From Tetrapyrgos nigripes (taxonomy: Eukaryota; Basidiomycota; Agaricomycetes; Agaricales; Campanellaceae), in assembly GCA_013368315.1 (NCBI GenBank), contig JAACJM010000233.1:62001-126000 (forward strand): 64,000 nt of DNA, in the 5' to 3' direction. How positions within the stretch are numbered: position 1 is the first letter of the stretch; each line of letters begins with the position of its first letter. This document shows positions 10,676 to 21,453 of the stretch, in pieces. The position numbers and the translations under genes are program-made. The notes under the pieces are model-generated. The model searched no databases. It was not told where the DNA came from and saw only the letters and a program-made list of their open reading frames with translations.

Positions 10676-13181
10676 TTAGGGGGAGGGTAAGGAGATTGGG
10701 TCTGCCTTCGAAGCAGTTTGCAAAATCATATCCGCCGCCTTTTCTGCTACACCATATAATCCCAGAGTGCAATGAGGGAAGATACCAAGTGGCATGATTG
10801 AAGCATCTACAACTCGTATATTTGTTGTTCCTGTTCGAGTCCAACTTAGTTTCAGCAAAAAGAAGCTAACGATGAATGAATTTCTTACCATATACCAAAA
10901 GCTCAGGTGACACAACTCCTCCCACTTCATGCGGCATCATTGAATTACTCCCAATGAAATGTACTGCAGGACTATAATGGTCGAGCGCCCACGTTCTCCA
11001 CGCATCATCGCTGGCATTGACGGCAGGAAGACCGAGAGCTGCAGACGCGGTACTATTGATCAAATCACTGAAGGGAGGTGTTGAAGCAGCAAGGCCAAGG
11101 CGACGAGCTGCACGAGTGAAAATCTCAATGTCAGAGTCTATAGTCAGATATTGAGCATCTACAACTGGGAATGAAAAAGGATCCGTGGTATTGATGTATA
11201 CTGATCCTCTGGACAAAGGCAGAGCCGATTGAGCCCAAAGGCGCAGTGTAACACCAACGGTGAAGAGTAACTCCATGAGAGGGTCTTCAAGAAAACGATC
11301 AGAACAATTCGCAAAGGAACGAGAAGTGAGTCAACTTACGGTCTATTTCGTACGCATTTGCGATAACATTGACTTGAAGTTCCATTGACTGTGCATTCAC
11401 TATACCACCAGATGCGATGACTTGGTCCGCAGCTGAAGTCGAGTTGCGGACAGCAGAAGATATCATTTGAGTTCCTGGAACAGGTGAATCTTTGCGCAAT
11501 TAACCTCTGGTTTGCCTAGGCTCACCTTGGTCACCGAAAGCTTCGTTTGCCGTCGCATGAGCAGTAATAAGCCCTAGCGTTGGGGCATTCACTGTGACGT
11601 TCGGGTCTGACTGGAACGCGTCGGAAACGGGGAACGAGACGTTCACGAGTAAGACTTGATCTTGGAAGCTAGCGTTATCATGCAGTGTGTGTGAGCTGTG
11701 GTCGACAAAGTTGTTCTAGTATACTCACTTCGAGCCCACACCGGGAAGATCCAAAACGGGTGAGATTCCGAGGCTTTGTAGAAGGCTAGAGCAGCCATAA
11801 TCAATCAGTATTCAATTGATCAAGACTAGTGCTAGTGATACAAATACTCACGAAGAGTTTCCAATCCCACTGCGCTGCAACACGCCCGGAGACTACGGAT
11901 TTATTATTTGAGTGAGTACAAGGATAAATAACTGCAATCGTAAAACGACTTACGAAAACTGAACCAGCCGAGACGATCACCTCTCTGGTAACACTGAGCG
12001 TAAGCATGTCCCCTCCAGCACTAGGAAGCAAGGTGACTCCTGTCGCCGTGATGTTACCATCAGTAGAAGCGTTTGTAGTCATAATCGTGTTCACAATATG
12101 TTCAGTAAGAACTATGAGATTCGATCGTTGCTGGCTTTCGGGATATAGAAACGACCACGCAGATGATGATCTTCGTTGCGTCTGTAGAGTCTCATTGAAG
12201 TGGATATGGTAGTACATGCTACCAACATGACCTGAACATTCAATCCATCCATTCAGAAACTATATCAGATGCATAATAAATTGATCGAACTCACCACCAG
12301 AGAATCCATCACCCATATCCTGCGTCGGTGTAACTCCGTAAACACTTTCTGCTGTCTCCTTGGCCGCAGAGTGGACTTGGGGAACAAGAAATGGATCTGG
12401 GAAGGATACGCCAACCGGGCCTGAGAATCCATGTACGGAGGCATTGAAGGAAGCACCACGTTCGATCTGCTGTGCATTGGGTGGAGTGAATGTTTCTGAA
12501 CGCTGCATGTAACTGGAACAATAACGAAATGAGATAACCCATAGCTTGAGAGTATAGCAACTACGTACGGTAAAAAGTCATCCCATCCCCAGCCAGGATT
12601 TCCAAGAGCTTCTAATGCATTCATTCCTGCCAATGTGGGCCTAGAGCCTTGCATTGCATTGATGGAAGATCCACCTCCTAGGCAATTACCACTAGTAAAC
12701 TGGATCAGAAACTTGCTCGTGGTAAGAGACATTGGGGCGTACAATTGGACTGGCTGTACCCGTAGTTTGGTACCGTTGGACCCGACTTGCGGAGGCATTG
12801 AGCCCAACCCATGGCAGATATTTGGCGGAAAGCTGATTAATTATTCAATCCGAAGCTTTTCTCTACCGGACAGAATAGAGACGAGAACGCACCCTGCAGT
12901 TGCAATCAAAGGATTGTTTATATTCTGAGAGAAAACAAGCATAAGTTCCATCGTCTTCAAACAACGCGACCAAGCTTTACCTCGTCATCTCTCTGGTCAG
13001 TTCCACGCTCAATCACCAAGACACTATGGTTCACCGAGAGTCGATTTGCAACTGCCAACCCTGCAGTTCCACCACCAATGATGATGTACTCGAAAGACGA
13101 AGGGATTCCTGTCGTATCATTCGTGATAAAAGTCGCACTGACAGTGAGCGCTGCAGAGAGGAAAGCGAGCAGCCGGTGCAT
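10676..13181 (-). CDS. Secreted GMC oxidoreductase, aryl-alcohol-oxidase-like
   Basis: FAD-dependent glucose-methanol-choline family enzyme (CAZy AA3 type), which oxidises alcohols or sugars outside the cell and in many species yields H2O2. Eleven exons join in frame to 639 aa: 13181-12981, 12924-12893, 12832-12569, 12512-12295, 12231-11954, 11892-11852, 11785-11729, 11668-11526, 11474-11340, 11284-10889, 10830-10676; every intron is GT-AG. Seen: signal peptide (residues 1-17), FAD motif GGGTAG at 36-41 with the ribose-binding Glu58, the first GMC signature ([11 protein letters not shown]), and the second near [12 protein letters not shown]. The likely catalytic His565 (AVHFIG) and His608 (FPHC) are 43 residues apart, close to the spacing in Pleurotus aryl-alcohol oxidase. 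The start is the second in-frame ATG, where the signal peptide begins. Substrate cannot be told; a glucose- or pyranose-acting relative is possible. It looks intact. Confidence 0.93.
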
Positions 13182-13256
13182 GATGACCAATCTCGAGGGC
13201 ACCACGGGCTGGAGTAGAGCAAGGACAAGGTTGACTCCGGGTCGAGCAGGCCCTTG

Positions 13257-13264
13257 CTTATATG
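13257..13264 (-). promoter_or_regulatory. TATA-like box of the GMC oxidoreductase gene
   Basis: CATATAAG on the minus strand, about 75-80 bp upstream of the chosen ATG at 13181 and followed by a pyrimidine-rich leader. The spacing would put transcription start about 50 bp before the ATG. This supports the chosen start. Confidence 0.5.
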
Positions 13265-14600
13265 TGGCGTCATCGTTTGAATTCTAATTCTTCGTGTCTC
13301 CTGAGTGAATCGAGAATTCCCATGGAAATACTTGGGTATTGAAAATCCTTGTCAGCTGCCTCTTCCGTTAGCGGTGTCCATTCTCAACCCTCTTATGGTA
13401 TTATTAGGATGCTATATGTATGTTTAGGACTATGTATTTTATACACTTGAATATCTCACATTGCATACGATTTTGGAGAAGTTTTGACCATTTCCCTCCC
13501 ACAATGTATCTCACAATGCATAAATCTGACAATGCATAGGGAACCGATCGTATGCAATGTGACGGTGGCGAGAATTTGTGTCGGTCTTGCGTGTCAGTGG
13601 CCTTAGAATTTTTACGGATGGCAGGGTAAATTGTACATACCGCCAATGTGAGATGTTCACCTGTAGATGATACAATTATTCCTCTATTTGTGCCTCAGAG
13701 TCATCCCGTGTCGATAATACCTCCATGATATTCTCGTCCACCTCGGTCCTTGAAGAAAGCATAGACACATGCACATTATACGGACGGAGAATCTTTCGCA
13801 TTTAGCTCCCACACTTTGACTTCTTTGACACCTCGACACCGTCCATCAGACATAAGATGCCGATAAGTAAATTTGAGTGTCAATATTACCTGGGTTTTTT
13901 CGACAGAGCCACCTTCGGCTTTTATTCCTTCATGTCCAGATAGCAGTTTAACCTCAAAAAACCCAGTCCTAACGGGTCTGTTTATAGACGCGCACTTCGG
14001 TCAACAGTAGTATGCTCTTGACTTGCATTCATTTTGACTTGACTAATCTGTTGTCGGCCAGACGACGGTGCAGTAAAATTATGTGCCAGAGAAATTGAAT
14101 ATGAGGTCTTATGCCTTAGCGTGACTCGCGAATAGTATCAGCAAAGAATTGCTTTGACAATCACAATATACAACTCATGTCTTATACGGAAGCTTGGCTC
14201 AATCTTTTTGAGGATGAACGCTTCAAAGGCGGAAAAGTTAAAGAAGGGGTGCAAGGAGCAGAGAAATCAAGATTAAATATCTACGCTGATGATGTTCAAT
14301 AGTTAATACATCCGAGGGGCCACCTGGCGTGTATCTATCTATCCGTGTGGTGGGCAAGCACGACTTCAAGTGAAAAATGTAACGCTCAGCATAGACTTAA
14401 AAGGTTCTCATCCCAGTCCTCTTAGCAGGCTGTGTCGCTTTCGCTGCTCCTCCCCTTCCCTTCCCTTCCCCGACGAACCCATAGCACCCCACAAGGCCGC
14501 ACTAGTTTTTTCCCTCTCTAAATCCTTCATACTCTTTCCTTGCGTACTCGAGGCACCGGTATTAAGTAAACGAAGGCGTCCCGGAACTCACACTCCCCAG
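13265..14600. other. Intergenic stretch upstream of the GMC gene
   Basis: No gene recognised. A small inverted repeat pairs TCACATTGCATACGAT (13454-13469) with its near-complement near 13547-13563, a foldback of about 110 bp with no clear flanking duplication. The rest shows nothing I can interpret. Confidence 0.4.
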
Positions 14601-16640
14601 CCCCATAGCCCATAAATCGTCAAACCAACTAGACAATGAAGCAGCCTTGGCATTGGAAGCAGTGGTAGAGGAAGAGGCAGAAGCGGTTGTGGTTGCTGCA
14701 ATCATCGAGAGGTGCGAAGACTTTCGGGTGTGTTTTTAGGCTATTCGGTATTTTGTATTCGGTATTGACAAGCGTCAGAGAACGAGCATGAGGAAGATGG
14801 GGATGTGGAGTACGGACGAGGATGAGCACAAGGGCAGGTGGGTTTCTTCTCAGCAACAGTGTCCGAAACGAGTTCCCACATGTGATGTCGAACGCAGGCT
14901 GCCAACACAGCTCGGTCAAGGCTATCTTGCATATTCTCATCATTCTGGAAGCCAGCAGCCGAGAATGAGAATTGGGCACTTACATAGAATCAGGATGTCA
15001 CTAAGGCGTTGAGCCCAAAATCGTTTTTGTCGCCATAACCTTGACATTCGGAACATGTCCTGTCAGTATCCGCTAAGGAATGATTATTAGAAGTAGAATA
15101 AATGTGTAAGGAACCACATACCGGAACTACAAGATGATGGACAGAGAATCGAGGACACAATTGCGAAAGATACGTCTAAGAAGTTGCTTTGGACGCATAA
15201 AATCAGGACAGCGCTCTAGTGACTGACCCGGTCAGCAGAAGGACGGGGACTTATGGCATATCAACTGACCAGAAGCGTAAAGACCCAAAGGCAATATCCG
15301 AATATTTATGCATTGAAGTGTCGATCTGGGGGTTGGGACAAACCCTAACCCTAAATCAGTAAGCACGACGCAGGACTCCAGCAACACCACGTACCAAAAA
15401 TCAGTGGGAAGGACTCTCGTCCGTGGGTTTTTGGAATGACTCTGATGACCGTGTTGGGTTTGAGGAGATCTCCTTGGGAAAAGAACGAGACGTCAGGTAG
15501 GTAGAACATAGGATGGATACCCAGTGCACGCACCTTGCTTGTAACTCGTCCGTCTATACCAGCTTCACTTCAAGTATAGACCCTGCTTACTCTGCGCACC
15601 ATATAGTTGGAGACAATGTCAGGTGATTTAGGATAGGTTTGCTTGATTGTGGCTTCCTCCTCCTGCTAATACGCATTAGGTACAACACTGGGAAGTCGTA
15701 GATATAATAGACTCACAAAATCGTTGTAGCTGACGGTAGCCGGCCTATCTAGACCTCCAAGACGTCTTGCTTCATGGCTTGAGGGGCTGTAACAAAGCAA
15801 ATCGATGAGCAACGTCGAAGACCAATGAGAAGCTAGACCCGAAAACGTCTCTTCTCTACGACGTTGTATCCCCTCTTCTCTTCAACCAACTCGTCTTCCC
15901 CCAAGCTTCAGCGGTAGACAATGCATGCGACTCCAAACCATCCTCTACCTCCACCCGGAGCTTGATATCGATGATATACGTGGCCCAGGGTGTGGAACAC
16001 TTCCTTCGAGTCCAAGCCGTGGAAGCCAGCGTTGCCACTGCGTTGGAAACAGAATATTGTCGTGGGTGATTCTCTTCACGGCGGATACGAGGGGCGAAGC
16101 ATGTCCTAGCTCATTAGTTGGCAGTGGTAGGAGTCTGACTGTTCCCCATCATGAGCGCCGGGCATCTGGATCGTTTGAAGGCGTTGTAGATTCCTCAATT
16201 GATCTCGCATGAACACAATGGGACGTCGATGTGCATGGTTGGGTTACGACGGTGGGTACTGAAAGCAACGGTTCAAGTCAGGACGTGTGACTACCTCCGA
16301 GGGTTCAAAATAAAGAGCATGGGGAATGCATTTACAATGACAACACGGTGAAAAATAATGGAGAGCAACGCACCTTAAGTCAGTGAGCTATATCAACTTC
16401 ATCCTCAGCAAACTTTACAGCCAACAGACCCATCCAACCAGTCCTCCAGCAATTCTAAACCGTCTTCCAAGGCAGTATATGGTTCCTCAAGAGAAGAGAC
16501 GAGAGTGGAGACCATGGCGTCATGTAGACGGCAACAGACGACCCGCCATGGCGGAAGTAGGAGAGAAAGGATGTGACGTGACATCCCGCGTCGTCCTACA
16601 CACCTAATCTTAAATCTACTCTCAATTTTCAATTCACACC
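14601..16640 (-). other. Possible decayed or unrecognised multi-exon gene
   Basis: The minus strand carries several short stretches that read like protein between splice-like sites. One is a 60-codon frame at 15351-15533 containing FYLPDVSFFSQGDLL and RVIPKTHGRESFPL. Another, near 15620-15770, reads SYNDF and then QTYPKSPDIVSNYM. A third at 15856-16038 encodes a Val/Glu-rich segment. They cannot be joined into one clean frame by eye and no family comes to mind. It could be a real gene with many introns or a pseudogene. Confidence 0.3.
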
Positions 16641-17169
16641 ATCATCCAAAGGGTCGAGTGACAATCCAGCCTCTTCCGGTGGTTGGTTCTGTCCCAAACT
16701 TCTGCTGGTGCTTCCTACAGTACCAGAGATTGCCCTTGCCAACTAAAGGCTAGGAAAAAGTTCTTTGTCGTCGTCGGCGACGTTAGACAGGACGAGCTCA
16801 AAAATTTTAAGCAAATCGTTATGGGGTGACTGTCACACCGCGCGTATTCTCCTGATTGGCTGACGGCCTCGCTATTCAACCTTCTCTCCTTCACGGGCTA
16901 CCACTACGGACGCTCTGGGAGAGCACCAGGTTCTTGGCTGCTTTGCTTTGCTTTCAAGCCAGCTGGCATCATATCTCCAAGGCCTCCAGTCCAAAAGCGT
17001 GATACACGGGTATATGAAAGAGATGTGGGGTGCGGCAAGCAACGGCGAATGTGAATAATTCATTCATAATGACATCATAACTGCCCCATAAGGCAGCCCT
17101 GCTTATAAACGAAAATTAAAAGTTCCGACACATGATTTGCTGACCATGAGTTACTTGGTATATGGGTAA
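16641..17169. other. Intergenic stretch, nothing recognised
   Basis: About 530 bp between the possible gene on the left and the helicase element on the right. No frame, repeat or element end can be supported here. Confidence 0.4.
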
Positions 17170-17244
17170 TCTCGTACCCAGATCTTTCACGACGCGGGAA
17201 AAAATTGAAGAACAGATAAAGGGTAAAGAATGAATAAATAATGG

Positions 17245-17777
17245 AGTGTGTTGGAAACCCAGATGTAAATAACACGCCTTTTTATAACATGTAAAAAACA
17301 CGTAAAAAACATTTCTTACAACAGCGATGCTAAACACCCATGCCATAAATCATCAGTATTGTAGGTCCGGAGGGACCATTTCCTGGGTACTTCTGAGTCT
17401 TCTTGGTCGAGAATCCTTCATGAGGCCCGCTGAGAGCAAAAGCCACTGTAGAGTTGCTTCAGAGGGCAATTCTTGGGCAGAGTGGGTCGAACATATGGCC
17501 AAACACAAGCCGAAGATTCCGATCCGGAGCTCATAGCCATACGTTCCATTCTGTTCCCCTGCGCAGGGTCTCGATACCACCTTTGGGAGTAAGCAGATGG
17601 CCCTGGGGGGCGAATTTCGTTGGAATTTCACGTTCTGGCACCATTTTTCTCGAAAACTTCAGCCTTGTAATAAATCGTGTTTTTTACAATAAATTACACA
17701 CCGATTTTATCTGACATGGGGCCCAAAAGTTTCTGACATTTATGACAACCCAAAAATAATTTCCAACACAGCACTAA
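17245..17777. mobile_element. Small hAT-like element nested in the left hairpin loop
   Basis: Flanked by the direct repeat AATAATGG (17237-17244 and 17778-17785; one more A matches on each side). Its ends are near-inverted: AGTGTGTTGGAAA on the left and TTTCCAACACAGCACT on the right. Subterminal TGTAAAAAACACG occurs at both ends in inverted orientation. It has no coding capacity. Removing it restores a hairpin loop of the same length as that in the right arm, which supports the boundaries. Confidence 0.75.
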
Positions 17778-18433
17778 AATAATGGAACAAATAAGAATCC
17801 GCGTCGTGAAAGATCTGGTGCAATTCGTATAGGCAGGGGGCAGCGCGATACACAGCCACAGACTGCGTCAACCTCTTCTGCCGTTTTGCTGTTGACCTCC
17901 TGCCTCTGTCTCACATCCTGAGCCTCAAGGGCATTGAGAGGTGATATAATAATGACCATATCTTTATCCTTCCCACCAAACACCTTATCCTTCGCAGCAA
18001 ACAGTGGCATGACAAATGGCATAGTCTTCCCTGACCCTGTCCCAGCTATGACCGTGCAATCCAGCCCTAGAAACAATGCCTCTGACACATCCAACTGCCA
18101 TTCGTATGGTTCCATACCCGGAAGTCGTTTCTTGAACTCTTCATGAAGTAGTGTACGATATGCTTGAGAGTTGTAGCCTCCAGGGCGGGTCCTAGCAGCA
18201 TCCAGACGAGCAATTGAGAGGTTTTTATAGGACCTTTCAGTCTCCCTCTCGTGGGCCATGACTCGAGGATCTGGAGCCATGGCAGAGAGAGAGAGAGACC
18301 GTGAAGTAACAGTCAAAGAACGACGCGAAACCCGCGCCCAAAAGTAACGCGGTCTGTGGCTGTGTATCGCGCCGCCCCCTGCTATACGAATTGCACCAGA
18401 CGTTATAGGGCGAGGACCTTTTGTTTGTTTCAT
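17774..18433 (-). pseudogene. N-terminal fragment of a RecQ-like DEAD/DEAH-box DNA helicase
   Basis: The open frame is 219 codons, but the helicase part starts at the internal Met near 18280 or 18259. The N-terminus has the helicase Q-region (YEWQLDVSEALFLG), Walker A AGTGSGKTMPFVMP and motif Ia-like IIISPLNALEAQ. The frame then runs straight into the left inverted arm, so motif II (DEAH/DEVH), motifs III-VI and the RecQ C-terminal domain are missing. Complete fungal RecQ-like proteins of this type are several hundred residues longer. Upstream of the Met are about 70 bp of ordinary leader before the right arm. Very likely inactive. RecQ-like helicases are known cargo of fungal subtelomeric repeats; a link here is inference. 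Confidence 0.8.
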
Positions 18434-19646
18434 TATTTGTTCACTATTTACTCTTTATTTGTTCCTCAATTTTTCCTCTCGCCCTATAACGTCTGGGTAC
18501 GAGACTAGTACATGGGGATCTACTTAGCTTAAAATTTGTTAGTGCTGCAACCCCAGAGGATGATTGTTTCAACGTCCAAACTACAGAAAGAACAAACAGA
18601 CCAATATATTTGAGGGCATAGAAAGCATAAAACAAGGTAATGAAAAGGCTGTGGGCCAGCGCTAACGCGTGGCGAGAACGAGGCCCATAGTTTAAAAAAC
18701 CGCCACACGCAAGCCAACAATTTAGCGCAAGGCAGATTTTTTAACCTCCATTTTCAGACCATATTTACGAGGACGAATGTTATGCATGGCATATTTGTGC
18801 TGTTCCTTGTTGGACGAGTGTAGATCATAGTCAGTCAAAAAAGACAGAAACAGAGAAGCGACGATCAATGAAGTTTATAAACAATACTTACAAGCAAACA
18901 TGTCTACAAATCCCTCTCCTCCCTCCTTCTCTTTTCAAGACGTATGTAAGCTGCAGATGTGGGGAAGGTCGTCTTGATGATATGTTGATTTCTGGTTTTC
19001 GAAGACGTCAGCTCGTTAATTACGACATGCACGACAATGGATTTGGAATGCACGTCTGAACGCGGTTAACCATCTGACAGAACCAAAACAAAACAAAACG
19101 ACTGCATGCGTGGTGGCGTACCTCTTAGAAACATACAGAACCGTGCAACCTCGTTTGGTGTACATTTATTTGTGGCAGTTTGTTACAAGAAAATCAGGAT
19201 CACTTGAAGCAATCTTATCTAGAAGATCGACGTGCAAACCAGTCAATAACCTGATTTATCACCTTGAGACCTTCTCCAGCGTACTTCGTGCCCAATATTA
19301 TGAGCGGCATCAATCAGAGTCCATACGTTGCTCTTAGATCCACTTTACTTTCCTGCGCCGGTTCCACACTCCATAAAATTCAGTTGTGCGGGCGGGGCGG
19401 ATGCCATTATTTCCGGTAGCTTGCCGGAAGAAAAGATTCGACGCCAGTTTGCAGGAGGAAACAATCTTCCAGGACCTCGGACCGGGTAGTTGGGAAGAGC
19501 ATGATGAATTGGGAGACTTTAGGATGTGGAGGAACGTGTGCGAGACTCGAGTAGAGACAAGACGCGTGGTCAACGTGTCATGCTATCACCTGACTGGACA
19601 CGTACTAGAACAAACACGCGAACACAATGCACTGCTATCCTATTCG

Positions 19647-19705
19647 ACATAGCCACAAGCAGAAAGTGGGTGCTAAGAACTCAGCCTCATTCTTCGGCCT
19701 CGTAA
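19647..19705 (-). repeat. Dispersed ~60-bp repeat, copy B
   Basis: Minus-strand copy of the unit described at 10224. Plus-strand text starts ACATAGCCACAAGCAGAAAG and ends TTCGGCCTCGTAA. It differs from copy A at only a few positions. Confidence 0.75.
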
Positions 19706-19817
19706 ACATAGGTAGACATAGAGTAATCAATGGTAGAATACATAGAGGAAGAATAAGGAATTCACCTAGTAGAAAAAGAGTATGAATAAATAAAATAGTT
19801 AAAGCTGTCTGTGAACA

Positions 19818-19877
19818 GATACCTACCTATATCTTCACTGTAACATAGCCTTATGTTACTGCTCCCTTAGGGTTAGG
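19818..19877 (-). repeat. 60-bp hairpin repeat, inverted copy of 7849-7911
   Basis: Shares GATACCTACCT, ATATCTTCACTGTAACATA and ATGTTACTGCTCCCTTAGGG with the complement of the 7849 copy, with only a few differences. The hairpin core is kept. Confidence 0.65.
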
Positions 19878-20675
19878 GAAATACATCCATCTTCGTCATC
19901 CCGAATCAGTTTCAGACTGGCGTTACCCTACTTATCTCCGTCCTCTATCATCTAGCTCATATTACTTATTCCCGCCCTTCGTTCATCAAGCATTGAGCAT
20001 TAAGATGACGCAGCTATCAGCAACCCACCTTGGTGCTGATCTCACGATTGTCTACATACTCTCAGCCATAGCAATACTTTCGCTCTACTTACGGACAATG
20101 GCTACTTATGGCTCTAGATATGTTATGGGCTATCTCATCTCCAGGCTCCACGTTACGTTCCTCGTAAGTCGTAACCCAGGGTTTTCTAGGTTATCAGGAC
20201 CCTCTTTCTTTCTGAAAACTCTCTTTCTGAAGCTGTGAATTGATTTGATCCAGATGATCCAGATGCTGTATGGGCTGGGAGTGTTTTAATGTTATGTATG
20301 TGCGACAGGGTGGTTACAAGTCTGTATAGAGACGCATTATGATATAAATATATAACCTATAAGGGCGGTTATTTAGCTGGTTGTTATTTCCTGACCGCAG
20401 GAAACGCAAACGCTCAATCTTCTCGACTTGTTTTTGACTGACTTTTTTGACTTGACTCTAGCAAATCTGACTCTACTCCTTCGACTCGGCTCTTATCGAC
20501 TATTACACCCTTAACGTGAACATTGATAGATATACAATAAGGTTACTTATTTGGGATTATTACTCCGAGCCATATCACTAAAACCTCAAAAACTCCAAAC
20601 CCCAAAGATACGCTCTTGTTATTATTTCTGAGAACTTGATCGTTGGGGGTCCTTGGTCAGTGAGATAATGACATC

Positions 20676-21364
20676 TCAACAGAAGGTGATGGTGAGCTAC
20701 AGAGAGGAATAAAACTTGATCAGCGGTGATCACCCCCGCAACAGTATCATGAATGACTTACGCCGACGTCAGCAGCCGAGCATTGGAAGACCGTACCATC
20801 GGTGGCATCGGTGCCAACGAAGGCTCCAGGGCACACATCCTGGGTCGGGCCAGTGCAAGGTCCAGGGTTGTTGGGAGAGAGAGAGCAACCGTTGGCTGTG
20901 AAGGCCATGTTATATTTGCTGAAATACATGCATCAACACAACGCCGTTCAGGTGAAATGGAGAAACGAGACATACAAAGTGTGGGTCTGACCACCGTTCT
21001 GCTGGAGGGAGTAGTTGATGGCGTTCTGGGTGTTGCTTGGGTCGGTGTCAGGGTTGATAAGGGTGAACTCAACGTCGCCACAGTTGAGGGCATCAGCATC
21101 ACCACAGCCGAAAGCACCTTTGATCCAAGCAAGACCACCGCTGACAGGACCACTGATGGTGTTGCTAGCACCAGTGAACTGCTGGCCTCCAGCAACCTCG
21201 AAGACAGCTGTACCCTGACCACAGTTGTTGACGAGCTAGTATATGACGATGTCAGCATAAAAAAGGGCAAGTAGTGTTGAATAAACACTGACATTGACGA
21301 CATGGGTCTCTGCTGCAACGGTAGCAACGAAGACGGCAAGGACAGAGACAATATACTTCATCAT
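20676..21364 (-). CDS. Small secreted cysteine-containing protein (169 aa)
   Basis: Four exons join in frame: 21364-21293, 21235-20976, 20918-20762, 20696-20676, all introns GT-AG. The product starts with a signal peptide (residues 1-18, ending VAAETH). The mature part has eight cysteines and the early motif LVNNCGQGTAVF, and ends LTITFC. This pattern matches a family common in Agaricomycetes and often labelled glycopeptide or thaumatin-like; it is exported, and its function is not known to me. The tiny last exon (7 codons) is supported because it restores the ITFC ending. A TATA box lies about 85 bp upstream of the start. The gene looks intact and expressed. Confidence 0.85.
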
Positions 21365-21445
21365 GGTGGTGATTGGAGTAGGTAGCGTTAGAATGAGCAA
21401 GAACTGAGGAGAACTGGTTTTGTTTTGGTAGTAACAATAATCCAG

Positions 21446-21453
21446 CTTTTATA
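21446..21453 (-). promoter_or_regulatory. TATA box of the small secreted protein gene
   Basis: TATAAAAG on the minus strand, about 82 bp upstream of the ATG at 21364, followed by a CA/CT-rich leader typical of highly expressed fungal genes. Confidence 0.65.

Larger units (their letters stand above)
17171..18503. mobile_element. Helicase-carrying element with long inverted arms and internal hairpins
   Basis: The left arm is 17171-17867 (about 156 bp once the nested MITE and one copy of its duplication are removed) and the right arm is 18349-18503. They are inverted copies: outer end CTCGTACCCAGA, an AT-rich segment AAAAATTGARGAACARATAAAG, then an inner block CTGGTGCAATTCGTATA followed by GCGCGATACACAGCCACAG. 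Each arm has an internal stem. On the left, 17180-17197 pairs perfectly with 17799-17816; on the right, 18398-18415 pairs with 18478-18494. The two stems have unrelated sequences although their surroundings match. No convincing target duplication is seen outside. Known families with this arm structure do not come to mind. Confidence 0.75.
18504..20669. other. Gene-poor stretch with two dispersed repeats
   Basis: No gene recognised in about 2.1 kb. It contains copy B of the 60-bp repeat (19647-19705) and the inverted copy of the hairpin repeat (19818-19877). A GACTCGGCTC-rich patch ending in TTACACCCTTA near 20513 resembles a hAT-type end, but no partner end was found. Confidence 0.4.

Noticed and set aside
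20369..20513. A short hAT-like element between TAAGGGCGG and CACCCTTA
   Set aside because: Only six terminal bases match and the flanking 8-mers differ.
20758..21351. 197-codon minus frame overlapping the secreted protein gene
   Set aside because: It is a shifted frame of the same exons. The spliced frame has a signal peptide, eight cysteines and a family-like ending.
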